A DNA stretch of 10,851 nucleotides, from positions 1 to 10,851 of the forward strand of contig JAOPVN010000129.1 of NCBI GenBank assembly GCA_025966175.1, read 5' to 3'. The DNA comes from Modestobacter sp. Lineage in GTDB: Bacteria > Actinomycetota > Actinomycetes > Mycobacteriales > Geodermatophilaceae. The notes under the pieces were generated by a model. That model made no database searches. It saw nothing but the letters and a program-made list of their open reading frames with translations, and had not been told where the DNA came from. The translations under genes and the position numbers were made by a program. Shown one piece after another: positions 1 to 6,282 of the stretch. Position 1 is the first letter of the stretch; the number at the start of each line of letters is the position of its first letter.

Positions 1-123
1 GCGGACAAGTTCCTGCCACTGCTGGACCTGCGGACCCCCATCGTCCCGGCCGCACTCCGCAACGAGGCCGGGATCGTGGGCGCGGCCATGCTGGCCTCGG
101 GGGGACCTGCGCGCCCGGCCTGA
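1..123 (+). CDS. ppgK: ROK-family sugar kinase, C-terminal end (likely polyphosphate glucokinase), partial
   Basis: The window opens inside a gene. The first frame reads 40 codons (ADKFLPLLDLRTP, then IVPAALRNEAGIVGAAMLA) to a TGA at 121-123. The segment ending in NEAGIVGAAMLA is the conserved last helix of ROK kinases. The ADKF-LPLL-TPIVPA-LRN-AGIVGAA spacing matches the tail of actinobacterial polyphosphate/ATP glucokinase, a cytosolic enzyme that phosphorylates glucose to glucose-6-phosphate. The catalytic and nucleotide-binding parts lie upstream, outside the window, so the enzyme subtype is inferred from the tail alone. Another ROK kinase is possible. The gene is tail to tail with the FUSC remnant on the minus strand. 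Confidence 0.75.
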   Translation, partial: ADKFLPLLDLRTPIVPAALRNEAGIVGAAMLASGGPARPA

Positions 124-164
124 CAGCGGTTCTCAGGCAGCTTGCCGGGTGGGGTAGCCGGCCC

Positions 165-664
165 TCGGCGGCGGATCCCTGGATGCACCGCACCGACAGC
201 ACCGATGAACACCGACAGACCGGCACAGCACGCCGCGATCCCCACCGCGAGGAGAACGTGACGCAGCACCGGGACGGCCGACGGCGCGGGCACGGAGGAG
301 ATGGCCCCGAAGGCGAAGACAACGAAGATCGGCCCGGCCGGACGCCAGCGCAAGCTGTCACTGGCCAGAGAACCCGCCGCCGCGAGCAGCCCGGCTCCCA
401 CCACGGCCAGCCAGGGGCGGGCCGCCCCGGTGGTCGTCACCCAGGCGGCCAAGCCCACGCTGAGCACGGGGCTGCTGCCCCCGAGGGGCTGGCTGCGGAT
501 CCGCATCCGATGTGGTTCGCCCCGGCCGTACACGGACGCGAAGGCGCCGAACACAGCGAATAAGGCCAGGTCCGTGCGGTCCACTGCCTCGAGCACCGCC
601 GCGGCGCCACGACCGACACCGCGACCCGGACTGCAGGCAGGTGACTTCCGTGGTGCGGTCCCAC
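165..664 (-). pseudogene. FUSC-family membrane protein, 5' fragment with one frameshift
   Basis: Read on the minus strand from a GTG at 664, the frame gives MGPHHGSHLPAVRVAVSVVAP. The family-like sequence then continues in the next frame from about 600: AVLEAVDRTDLALFAVFGAF, then ASVYGRGEPHRMRIRSQ, several hydrophobic stretches, and GPIFVVFAFGAISSVP around 300. F-A-x-F-G-A-F-x-S-x-Y-G-R and the GP-I/L-F-x-VFAF segment are typical of the N-terminal membrane half of FUSC (fusaric acid resistance/aromatic acid exporter-like) proteins. A single missing base near 598-606, in a GC-rich CGCCGCGG run, explains the frame change. Similarity fades near 170 (after AVHPGIRR), where the frame runs antisense to the ROK gene without meeting a stop before the window edge. 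The long C-terminal half of a normal FUSC protein is therefore absent. Third positions are G/C-rich in both frames, so this was real coding sequence. Confidence 0.6.
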
Positions 665-717
665 CTCCAGCAGGCGGTCGGCTAATGGTGGTCAAATGGT
701 GGTCAACCCAGGCCCGG

Positions 718-1696
718 TCAGTGGCCGCTGTGTGAGTCGGCTGACCACTCTGAGGGGAGCCGGCTCGGCAACCACGAGCTGCTCGGCACAGCCAGGAGAG
801 CGCTGATCCGTTGTCAGCAGTTGGGTGGGTTGCGAGCAGCCTTCGGGACCAGCCGGCGGTGGCGCTCGACGGACCATGCAGCACGCCGAGCGCGGCGGCC
901 AGCTCGGGCGCGCAACCGTGGTCGGCAGCGAATCGATCAGCAGCAAACTCGGCACGCCGGCATACCCACGCGTCAGCCAATGGGCCGATCGCCGCGCAGA
1001 GCGCGACAGCTGCGGCCACTCCCCCAGTCAGCCAGTGCCGCTGGTGCGCCGCTTGCGCCACGGCAACGCCAACGCCGGGGACGGCAACGATCGCGAAGCC
1101 TCGTCGGGCCTGACGACCAGAGAGTGCGCTTCCAGATCGGCTAGCAGTCGCGCTGCAGCGCGCCACGGTGCGGCCAGCCACATCGCGAAGAGCATCGGCC
1201 GCCTCGCGCCCGTGGCGTGATGGCCCAGCTCGTGGACCAGGACGGCCACCACCTGGTCATCTGAGAGTCGACCGGCGCGATGGTCATCCAGTCCCCGACT
1301 GGTGACGGCGACGCTGCGCCCGCCGGTGGCGTATGCGTTGAGCTTCCGAGCCCGCTGCACGTACAGCTCGACACCCTCCGCTGGAGCCCCGGCCGATATC
1401 AGTGCTGCCGACCAGAGCGGCTGTAGCACCGCGGCTTGCGGCGGGCTGGGCCGGCGGAACCCGACCGCCGCCCGCGCGGCGACCCGTTCCCCAGCCCGGG
1501 TGAGTGCGATCGCTCCGCAGCTCACCCAGGTCAGCGCCCTCGGCAGCGCCCAGCCACCCAGCGCACCGGCCGCGACGAGGACGAGGACGAGCAGGCTGCT
1601 CAACATCGCCGGCGACGCAGCCGCCGCATGCAACAGCCAGAACTGGACGGCCGGTCCGCGCGCTCCGCCGGCGCCATGTGTTCCGCAGTTTCTCAT
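718..1696 (-). pseudogene. M48-family membrane zinc metalloprotease, broken by two frameshifts
   Basis: The start is an ATG at 1696 preceded by GAGGAGG. The frame has a hydrophobic N-terminal segment (about residues 31-50), then VLVHELGHH at residues 152-160, the HExxH zinc site of M48 (HtpX-like) peptidases, then a second hydrophobic segment. It stops at 1028 after 222 residues. The rest of the family pattern continues in another frame from about 1133: GRQARRGFAIVAVPG, a membrane-like segment, RRAEFAADRFAADHG (E-F-A-A-D supplies the third zinc ligand), and RLLATHP near 825-845. A further shift near 812 gives QRISALLAVPSS and a TGA at 718-720. Restoring both frames gives about 326 residues, a normal length. 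Each break is explained by one lost base. As written, the 222-residue product keeps HExxH but lacks the downstream glutamate, so it should be inactive. Sequencing indels are the alternative. Confidence 0.75.
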
Positions 1697-1823
1697 CGGG
1701 GCCTCCTCGGACGCCGTAAGCGCATCGGGCAACCTGCCGCCCACTACTGACATCGGCCCTCTCGCTGCGGTGCTGCCACCCGCTGCTGGCCACACGCATC
1801 CAGCGCCGGACCGACGGCAACCG

Positions 1824-1868
1824 AGGCGCCCTCCTCAAGGTGTCACTACGCGACGTCCGAGGGCGCCT
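1824..1868. promoter_or_regulatory. 10-bp perfect inverted repeat in the leader of the 1905 operon
   Basis: AGGCGCCCTC (1824-1833) and its exact reverse complement GAGGGCGCCT (1859-1868) are separated by 25 bases. They sit 36 bases upstream of the ATG at 1905, in the divergent gap between the M48 remnant and the two-gene operon. Either a regulator-binding site or a leader hairpin would fit. There is no T-run after the right arm, so a classical terminator is unlikely. Function is inferred from position and symmetry only. Confidence 0.4.
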
Positions 1869-1904
1869 TGTCCTGACGCGAGCACCAACTCCGGGAGGGC
1901 GCCG

Positions 1905-2339
1905 ATGTCCAGCCACGCCCATGAGGCGGTTCCCGTTGACGCATCCAGCGTCACGTCGAGTGAGCGCCCGCCGCCTCGCGCCCTCCCGATCGACCGCGAG
2001 GATCCGGCCGACCGGCGTCGGGCCTGTGCGGACCTTGTCGCCGCCTACGGCGGAGACACGTACCGGCTGCTGACCGACCTGGCCAACCTGCTCCAGGCGA
2101 GCGTGGCCTACGTCGACCGGCCCACGGTCGAAGCCCACCTGGAACGGCCGCTGTCCGACACCGAGTGGTCGACCATCGTCTGCCGGTTCTCCGCCATGGC
2201 CTTCGACGAGCACATCGGAGACGCCGGCACGACCCGCACCGACTGGATCGACGACGTCCTGCTTCCGGCCGGCTTACCCGGTCGGGGTCGAGGCGACAGC
2301 CGCCCGTCGAGCTCACCCGGGCGTCCGAGCTGGCGATGA
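1905..2339 (+). CDS. Hypothetical protein, first gene of a two-gene mobile-element-like operon
   Basis: A 144-residue soluble protein. The ATG at 1905 follows GGGAGGG at 5-bp spacing, which favours it over the longer upstream open frame. The first 35 residues are Ser/Pro/Arg-rich and probably disordered. Residues 36-115 look helical and folded, with YGGDTYRLLTDLANLLQ, PTVEAHLERPLSDTEWSTI and FDEHIG...DWIDDVLLP. The C-terminus is Gly/Ser/Arg-rich. I see no catalytic motif and recognise no family. Its stop overlaps the next start (ATGA, 2336-2339), so the two are almost certainly co-translated. The partner resembles regulators carried by actinobacterial integrative elements and phages, which suggests this is an accessory gene of such an element. 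Codon use matches the neighbours and the frame is intact, unlike the genes to its left. Confidence 0.75.
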   Translation: MSSHAHEAVPVDASSVTSSERPPPRALPIDREDPADRRRACADLVAAYGGDTYRLLTDLANLLQASVAYVDRPTVEAHLERPLSDTEWSTIVCRFSAMAFDEHIGDAGTTRTDWIDDVLLPAGLPGRGRGDSRPSSSPGRPSWR

Positions 2340-3385
2340 GAACTACCCGCACCTGCTCGAGCTGCGGCTACACCGCCGACTACGCCAGCAGCCCGCTGGC
2401 CGATGCGCACCATCCACGGCATTCCTGCGCCAAGCACCGGCTGGCTGTTGAGCGAGCCGCTCGCCGCGCGGACCGCGCCCGCACGCGGATGGCACGCGAA
2501 TGCGCGCATTCAGGCGCCCCCCACGTCCACGGGACCAGGGCCGCTTACGTCAAGGACCGGTGCCGCTGCACCGAATGCACCGCTGCGAACACCGCTGCCT
2601 CCCGCACGGCCAACCGGGAGCGCACCTATGGGCGGTGGCAGCCGTTCATCGACGCCGGCCCGGTCCACGACCATCTCGCTTTGCTGCGGGCATCCGGGAT
2701 CGGGGTCGAGCGCATCGCGGCGCTCGCAGGCATGTCCGTCAGCCACATCCGCGAGTTGGCCGCTCCCGACCGCCGCGACTCCCCCGTCACCAGACGGATC
2801 CGCCCCAGCACCGCCACCCGGATCTTGAGCATCAGCGTCGACCACGCCGAGCGGGCGCCGCACAGTCTTGTCGACGCGACCGGAGCTCGACGCCGACTCG
2901 AAGCTCTCATCGCCATCGGCTGGTCCCCCGAGCTGCTGGCCACCGAGCTCGCTCGCCGCCCGAGCAGCTTGCGACGCAGCATGACCAGCCCATCCGTCAC
3001 CGCACGCACCGCCCGAGACGTCGCCGCGCTGTACGAAGAGCTGTCGGGTGCTTCACCACCGCGCAACACCGTCGAGCAACGTGGCGCCGCGGACGGCGCC
3101 CGAGCCCATGCCGCGGCGAACGGATGGCGGCCACCGTTGGCCTGGGATGACATCGACACCGCCCCGGTGCCGCAATCGGCTGCTGCTAACTCCGCGCCGG
3201 ACGATCTTGATGAGATCGCCATCGAGCGTGCGCTGGCGGGCGACGGCGTCGTCTACGACCAGCTCACCCCAGCCGAACAGCACACGGTCGTCACGTTGCT
3301 CAGCGCTCGTGGTCGATCGATCCGCGACATCGCTGCGCAACTTCGAACGACCAAACGCACAGTGTCCAGACGACGCGCGATATGA
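2336..3385 (+). CDS. Zinc-ribbon / multi-HTH DNA-binding regulator of actinobacterial mobile-element type
   Basis: A 349-residue protein starting at the ATG that overlaps the previous stop by 4 bases. The open frame extends upstream to 2165 but would overlap the first gene, so the coupled start is preferred. N-terminal C7-x2-C10 with C31-x2-H34 looks like a zinc ribbon. A second cluster, C56, C76, C78 and C81 (KDRCRCTECTAAN), resembles the Cys motif of phage and integrative-element proteins in actinobacteria. TYGRWQPFIDAGPVHDHL leads into HTH1 (about 119-142, GVERIAALAGMSVSHIREL). HTH2 is at about 188-215 (GWSPELLATELARRPSSLRR). A spacer with NGWRPPLAWDDID follows, and HTH3 (about 318-346, RSIRDIAAQLRTTKRTVSRR) resembles sigma region 4. 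It is probably a sequence-specific regulator of the element. The target is unknown, although the inverted repeat at 1824-1868 is a candidate autoregulatory site. Confidence 0.8.
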   Translation: MRTTRTCSSCGYTADYASSPLADAHHPRHSCAKHRLAVERAARRADRARTRMARECAHSGAPHVHGTRAAYVKDRCRCTECTAANTAASRTANRERTYGRWQPFIDAGPVHDHLALLRASGIGVERIAALAGMSVSHIRELAAPDRRDSPVTRRIRPSTATRILSISVDHAERAPHSLVDATGARRRLEALIAIGWSPELLATELARRPSSLRRSMTSPSVTARTARDVAALYEELSGASPPRNTVEQRGAADGARAHAAANGWRPPLAWDDIDTAPVPQSAAANSAPDDLDEIAIERALAGDGVVYDQLTPAEQHTVVTLLSARGRSIRDIAAQLRTTKRTVSRRRAI

Positions 3386-3949
3386 CCGGAGTGAAGTAGG
3401 GACATCTCAGCCAGAAGCCACGGGTCGGCCCGCCCCCGGTTTGGCGCGTCGCGGCCGTGTCTCTCCGCCTCGCCTGATCAGTTGGAGTGGCGGCTGATGG
3501 CCAGCCGCGCCGCCTCCGCTCTCCGGTGCAAGCTGCGGTACCGAAACACGCAGAGCTTCCAGTTCGCCGGGGCGGACGACCTCCAACACGACGACAGGGC
3601 CGGTCACCAACCCGCTACCGAAGGCTGTCCCTCGCTGCCCTCGCGAAGCAGGAAGCCGGCCTGCGCCAACTCATCCAGCCGGTCTTGCAGGGACCGCTTG
3701 GCCTCTCGGATGGCACGGAAGCCTTGAACCTCGACGTCGGATGAGATGTCGCACCAGTCGGTCACGGCGGCGCATGTTCATCCCGCCGAGTCTCCGCCAG
3801 CTCCCACGCCACCCATCCTCCAGTTCGGGGCGCGAGAAGTTGCCCAGCTGATCACAGGCACAACCACACCTGCGTTCGCCGCCCGGTCGCGTCTGCGGAA
3901 GCCACGAGGAGGTGGGGCCACCGTTGCGGCGCGGGGCCGGCTAGGGCCT
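3386..3949 (-). other. Gene-poor stretch with fragments of a broken minus-strand reading frame
   Basis: No intact gene is convincing here. On the minus strand, coding-like pieces with G/C-rich third positions follow one another in shifting frames. WVAWELAETRRDEHAPP ends in a TGA near 3762-3764. VTDWCDISSDVEVQGFRAIR... is 52 residues, 3607-3765, and its GTG start overlaps that TGA. MTGPVVVLEVVRPGELEALR starts at a GTG at 3610 overlapping the previous TGA. FRYRSLHRRAEAARLAISRH then runs in another frame to a TGA near 3480. The pieces could be one decayed gene split by frameshifts or a chain of tiny coupled ORFs. I recognise no family. The stretch lies downstream of both flanking genes. Confidence 0.4.
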
Positions 3950-4660
3950 TCAGGCTCGACGTCGGCGAACGACCCAGACCGCGCCACCGATGACAGCGAG
4001 CAGCACGACGATCAGCAGCACGATCACCGGAGCGCCGACACCCGAGTCTTCGGCGGTCTCCTCGGCCACGTCGTCGGTGTTCACCTCCTCCGTGGACGAC
4101 GCAGCCGGCGTCTCCGTTGCGCTAGGAGTCATCGCCGCCGATGAAGGAACCGCGGCGCCGGCGGGGGCCGGTGCCACAGCGAGGACCGGTGCGGGGCTCT
4201 CCGGCTCAGGGACCGCCTCGGTGATCGGTTCGATCCAGGCGTCGTCGCGGCCGTCGGAATACCGCTGCAGGGTGGGGAAGGCCAGCTCGGTCGCGTCGGC
4301 GGGGAGCTGCGCGACGGTGATGCTGTACTCGGCGTCGACACCCGGGCCGATGTCGGGGCCGGCCAGCTCGAACCCGTCGGCGGTCGGGGTGAGCGCCCAG
4401 CCGGCGGGGCCGCTGGCGAGCGTGACGTCCGCCGGTGCGATGCCGGCCGGGAGCTGGGTCTTCATGCTGACGATGCCGGCACTGTTGGACTCGGACTCGG
4501 CACTGAAGACCAGGGTCACTGGACCGGTGCCTGCCTGAGCACCTTCGGCGCTGACCTCGACGTGGGCGCTGGCCGGCGAGGCGACTGCCCAGGCCAGGGC
4601 GAGGGTCATGGTGGCGGTGAAGACGGCGCGGCGGCTGTGCAGCCGGAGGTCGGTGGTCAC
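3950..4660 (-). CDS. ycnI: YcnI-like (DUF1775) copper-binding cell-surface protein
   Basis: A 236-residue exported protein. I choose the GTG at 4660 (preceded by AGAGGA), which puts a normal signal peptide at residues 1-32 (RR, hydrophobic core, ASPASA). An open frame reaches an ATG at 4744, but that would overlap the divergent regulator gene. Cleavage after ASA leaves His33 as the mature N-terminus (HVEVSAEGA). In YcnI proteins this N-terminal His forms a mononuclear Cu(II) histidine brace and a conserved Trp lies at the site; W142 in YSDGRDDAWIEP fits. The DUF1775 domain covers about 33-145. A Pro/Ala/Glu/Ser/Thr-rich linker of about 60 residues follows, long enough to cross a cell wall, then one membrane helix (about 206-231) and a final RRRR. 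There is no LPxTG motif. It should act outside the membrane in copper binding or delivery. No ycnJ-like importer is beside it. It is divergent from arsR with a shared control region. Confidence 0.85.
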   Translation of the reverse strand: MTTDLRLHSRRAVFTATMTLALAWAVASPASAHVEVSAEGAQAGTGPVTLVFSAESESNSAGIVSMKTQLPAGIAPADVTLASGPAGWALTPTADGFELAGPDIGPGVDAEYSITVAQLPADATELAFPTLQRYSDGRDDAWIEPITEAVPEPESPAPVLAVAPAPAGAAVPSSAAMTPSATETPAASSTEEVNTDDVAEETAEDSGVGAPVIVLLIVVLLAVIGGAVWVVRRRRA

Positions 4661-4710
4661 GGTCCTCTGGTCGGTCCCCACACGAGAGAAGTTCCCTGCG
4701 CCGCCTGTTT

Positions 4711-4733
4711 TACTATCTGCGTATGAGCGCAGA
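4711..4733. promoter_or_regulatory. Likely leaderless promoter and ArsR operator between ycnI and arsR
   Basis: TACTAT (4711-4716) has the form of an actinobacterial -10 box. It ends six bases before the arsR ATG (4723), with no room for a ribosome binding site, so the mRNA is probably leaderless. Overlapping its end, TCTGCG (4716-4721) and CGCAGA (4728-4733) form a perfect inverted repeat around the spacer TATGAG, which contains the start codon. An ArsR dimer here could block arsR-CDF and, being in the divergent gap, possibly ycnI. I found no good -35 box. The operator role is inferred. Confidence 0.5.
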
Positions 4734-5112
4734 AAGCCAGCCATGCCGCCGCTCGCTCCCGGCCGACCAGGTGGACCTGGCGGTCGAGGTGTTCCGGATG
4801 CTGGCCGACGCCACGCGCATCCGGATCCTGTGGGCGCTCATCGGGCAGGAACTGTCGGTGAACGAACTGGCGGCCGAGGTCGGCAAGATGCCGGCGTCGG
4901 TGTCGCAGCACCTGGCCAAGCTGCGGATGACCCGGCTGGTGCAGACCCGGCGCGAGGGCACCCAGGTCTTCTACCGCCTGGAGAACGAGCACATCGCCCA
5001 GCTCGTCACCGATGCCGTGTACAACGCCGAGCACAGCGGGCCCGGCGTGCCCGGCCACCACCTCCCCGACACCGACCTGGTCCAGCTGCACCGCAACGCC
5101 GAAGGCGCCTGA
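4723..5112 (+). CDS. ArsR/SmtB-family metal-responsive repressor
   Basis: A 129-residue winged-helix regulator with FRMLADATRIRILWAL (24-39), recognition region ELSVNELAAEVGKMPASVSQHLAKLR (43-68), and wing RLVQTRREGTQVFYRL. These proteins repress metal-efflux genes until metal binding releases them from DNA. There is no Cys in the helix-3 region (ELSVNELA), which argues against an arsenic/cadmium alpha3 sensor. In helix 5, NEHIAQLVTDAVYNAEH aligns with the CzrA/SmtB zinc site: His90 and His104 are kept, while the Asp and the other His positions are Asn. E103 and tail residues H112-H113 may supply other ligands. A non-canonical zinc, cobalt or nickel sensor is my best reading. The stop is one base before the CDF start, so its target is almost certainly its own operon. 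Translation probably starts on a leaderless mRNA. Confidence 0.88.
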   Translation: MSAESQPCRRSLPADQVDLAVEVFRMLADATRIRILWALIGQELSVNELAAEVGKMPASVSQHLAKLRMTRLVQTRREGTQVFYRLENEHIAQLVTDAVYNAEHSGPGVPGHHLPDTDLVQLHRNAEGA

Positions 5113-5113
5113 C

Positions 5114-6130
5114 ATGACCCACTCGCCCGATGATCACCGCGACCACGGCCGCGACCACGGCCACGACCATCACGGTGGGCTCCGCGGCTTCGTGACCCGG
5201 CTATTCAGGCCGCACAGCCATGACGCCGCCGACTCCGTGGACTCCGCGCTGGAGGCATCGGCTCAGGGGGTCCGCGCGGTGAAGATCAGCCTGGTGGGCC
5301 TCGCGGTCACCGCGGTGCTACAGGTGCTGGTGGTCACCGTCAGCGGCTCGGTGGCACTGCTGGCCGACACGATCCACAACTTCTCCGACGCACTCACGGC
5401 CGTGCCGATCTGGATCGCCTTCGTCGTGGGTCGCCGCGCGGCGAACCGCCGGTACACCTACGGCTACGGCCGGGCCGAGGACCTGGCGGGCCTCTTCATC
5501 GTCGCGATGATCGCGCTGTCCGCCGTCGTCGCCGGCGTCGAGGCCGTCCGCCGCCTGCTCGATCCCGCCCCGGTGGAGCACCTGGGCTGGGTGGCACTGG
5601 CCGGGCTCATCGGCTTCCTCGGCAACGAGCTCGTCGCCGTCTACCGCATTCGCGTGGGCCGGCAGATCGGCTCCGCCGCCCTCGTCGCCGACGGGCTGCA
5701 CGCCCGGACCGACGGCTTCACCTCCCTGGCCGTCCTCGCCGGCGCCGGTGGCGTCGCGCTGGGCTTTCCGCTTGCGGACCCGATCGTCGGCCTGCTGATC
5801 ACGGTCGCCATCCTCGCCGTCCTCCGGACCGCAGCCAGGGACGTCTACCGGCGGCTGATGGACGCCGTCGACCCCGCACTCGTCGACCAGGCCGAGCGGT
5901 CGCTGTGCACCACCCCGGGGGTCGTCGGCGTCCGGGCGCTGCGGATGCGCTGGATCGGTCATCAGATCCACGCCGAGGCCGACCTGGACATCGACGGGCG
6001 GGCCACGCTGGTGGACGCGCACCGGCTCGCGCACGAGGCCGAGCACCGGCTGACCCATGATGTGCCCAAGCTGCGAAGTGCGGCGATCCACGCCTACCCC
6101 GCCCACTCGCAGGGGCTCGCCAGCCACTGA
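5114..6130 (+). CDS. Cation diffusion facilitator (CDF) family metal efflux transporter
   Basis: A 338-residue inner-membrane antiporter that expels divalent metal (Zn2+, possibly Co2+, Ni2+ or Cd2+) against protons. The start is the ATG at 5114, one base past the arsR stop. A longer open frame from 5012 overlaps arsR and is rejected. The N-terminus is His/Asp-rich (HRDHGRDHGHDHH, 8-20, then HSHD). Six membrane segments span about 56-245. HNFSD (H88, D92; TM2) and HARTD (H196, D200; TM5) are the two HxxxD transport-site motifs typical of zinc-type CDFs. YTYGYGRAEDLAGL follows TM2. The cytosolic C-terminal domain (about 246-338) carries HQIHAEADLDID and AHEAEHRLTHDVP, matching the His ligands of the regulatory zinc sites. 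No cysteine is at the transport site. Length is normal and the frame is intact. Confidence 0.92.
   Translation: MTHSPDDHRDHGRDHGHDHHGGLRGFVTRLFRPHSHDAADSVDSALEASAQGVRAVKISLVGLAVTAVLQVLVVTVSGSVALLADTIHNFSDALTAVPIWIAFVVGRRAANRRYTYGYGRAEDLAGLFIVAMIALSAVVAGVEAVRRLLDPAPVEHLGWVALAGLIGFLGNELVAVYRIRVGRQIGSAALVADGLHARTDGFTSLAVLAGAGGVALGFPLADPIVGLLITVAILAVLRTAARDVYRRLMDAVDPALVDQAERSLCTTPGVVGVRALRMRWIGHQIHAEADLDIDGRATLVDAHRLAHEAEHRLTHDVPKLRSAAIHAYPAHSQGLASH
5141..5164 (+). repeat. 12-bp tandem repeat encoding the CDF His/Asp-rich tail
   Basis: GACCACGGCCGC (5141-5152) is followed directly by GACCACGGCCAC (5153-5164), differing at one base, and then by the related GACCATCAC. The units encode DHGR and DHGH. 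Slippage here would lengthen or shorten the metal-binding N-terminus in four-residue steps without changing frame. Confidence 0.7.
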
Positions 6131-6131
6131 C

Positions 6132-6195
6132 GGGGCCTGAGCCACGCCCCTTTGTCCTCCCAGCGGGGCGGTGCGCCGGGCGCCAGGCTGGCGCC
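6132..6195 (+). terminator. Possible terminator hairpins after the arsR-CDF operon
   Basis: Two candidates follow the CDF stop. GGGGC (6132-6136) pairs with GCCCC (6146-6150), which is followed by TTTGT. GGCGCCAG (6179-6186) pairs with CTGGCGCC (6188-6195), giving a stem of about six pairs and no T-run. Hairpins with weak or no T-runs are common in high-GC actinobacteria. Both are modest and could be chance at this GC content. Confidence 0.35.
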
Positions 6196-6282
6196 GCCGG
6201 TCGAGTGCTCCCTTGCCCCGCCGCAACCGCGGTCGCACCATTAGCTGGTGGTGGGATCCGGTGTCCCGGGGTTGAGTCGGCC

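Noticed and set aside
1028..1140. Programmed frameshift in the M48 gene
   Set aside because: There is no slippery heptamer or following hairpin at 1133, a second break occurs near 812, and the adjacent FUSC gene is broken too. Decay or sequence error is simpler.
1302..1904. Upstream extension of the 1905 gene to 1302
   Set aside because: It is antisense to the M48 coding region. The ATG at 1905 has a good ribosome binding site.
1284..2213. Long 309-codon minus-strand open frame
   Set aside because: It overlaps the HELGHH-containing frame of the M48 gene and the start of the 1905 operon in another frame. Composition is Arg/Gly/Ala-rich with no motif: a high-GC shadow.
3763..3870. TIR-like start (PVISWATSRAPNW, then WVAWELAE)
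   Set aside because: It vaguely resembles TIR-domain beginnings, but the pieces are in different frames, too short, and lack the rest of the domain.
3950..4020. LPxTG sortase anchor on the YcnI-like protein
   Set aside because: The tail has a membrane helix and RRRR but no LPxTG before it. A plain membrane anchor fits.
4657..5115. 152-codon minus-strand frame opposite arsR
   Set aside because: It is a shadow of arsR. The plus strand has clear ArsR motifs and coupling to the CDF.
5318..6241. 307-codon minus-strand frame opposite the CDF gene
   Set aside because: It has Gly/Asp/Arg-rich shadow composition. The plus strand has an unambiguous CDF protein.
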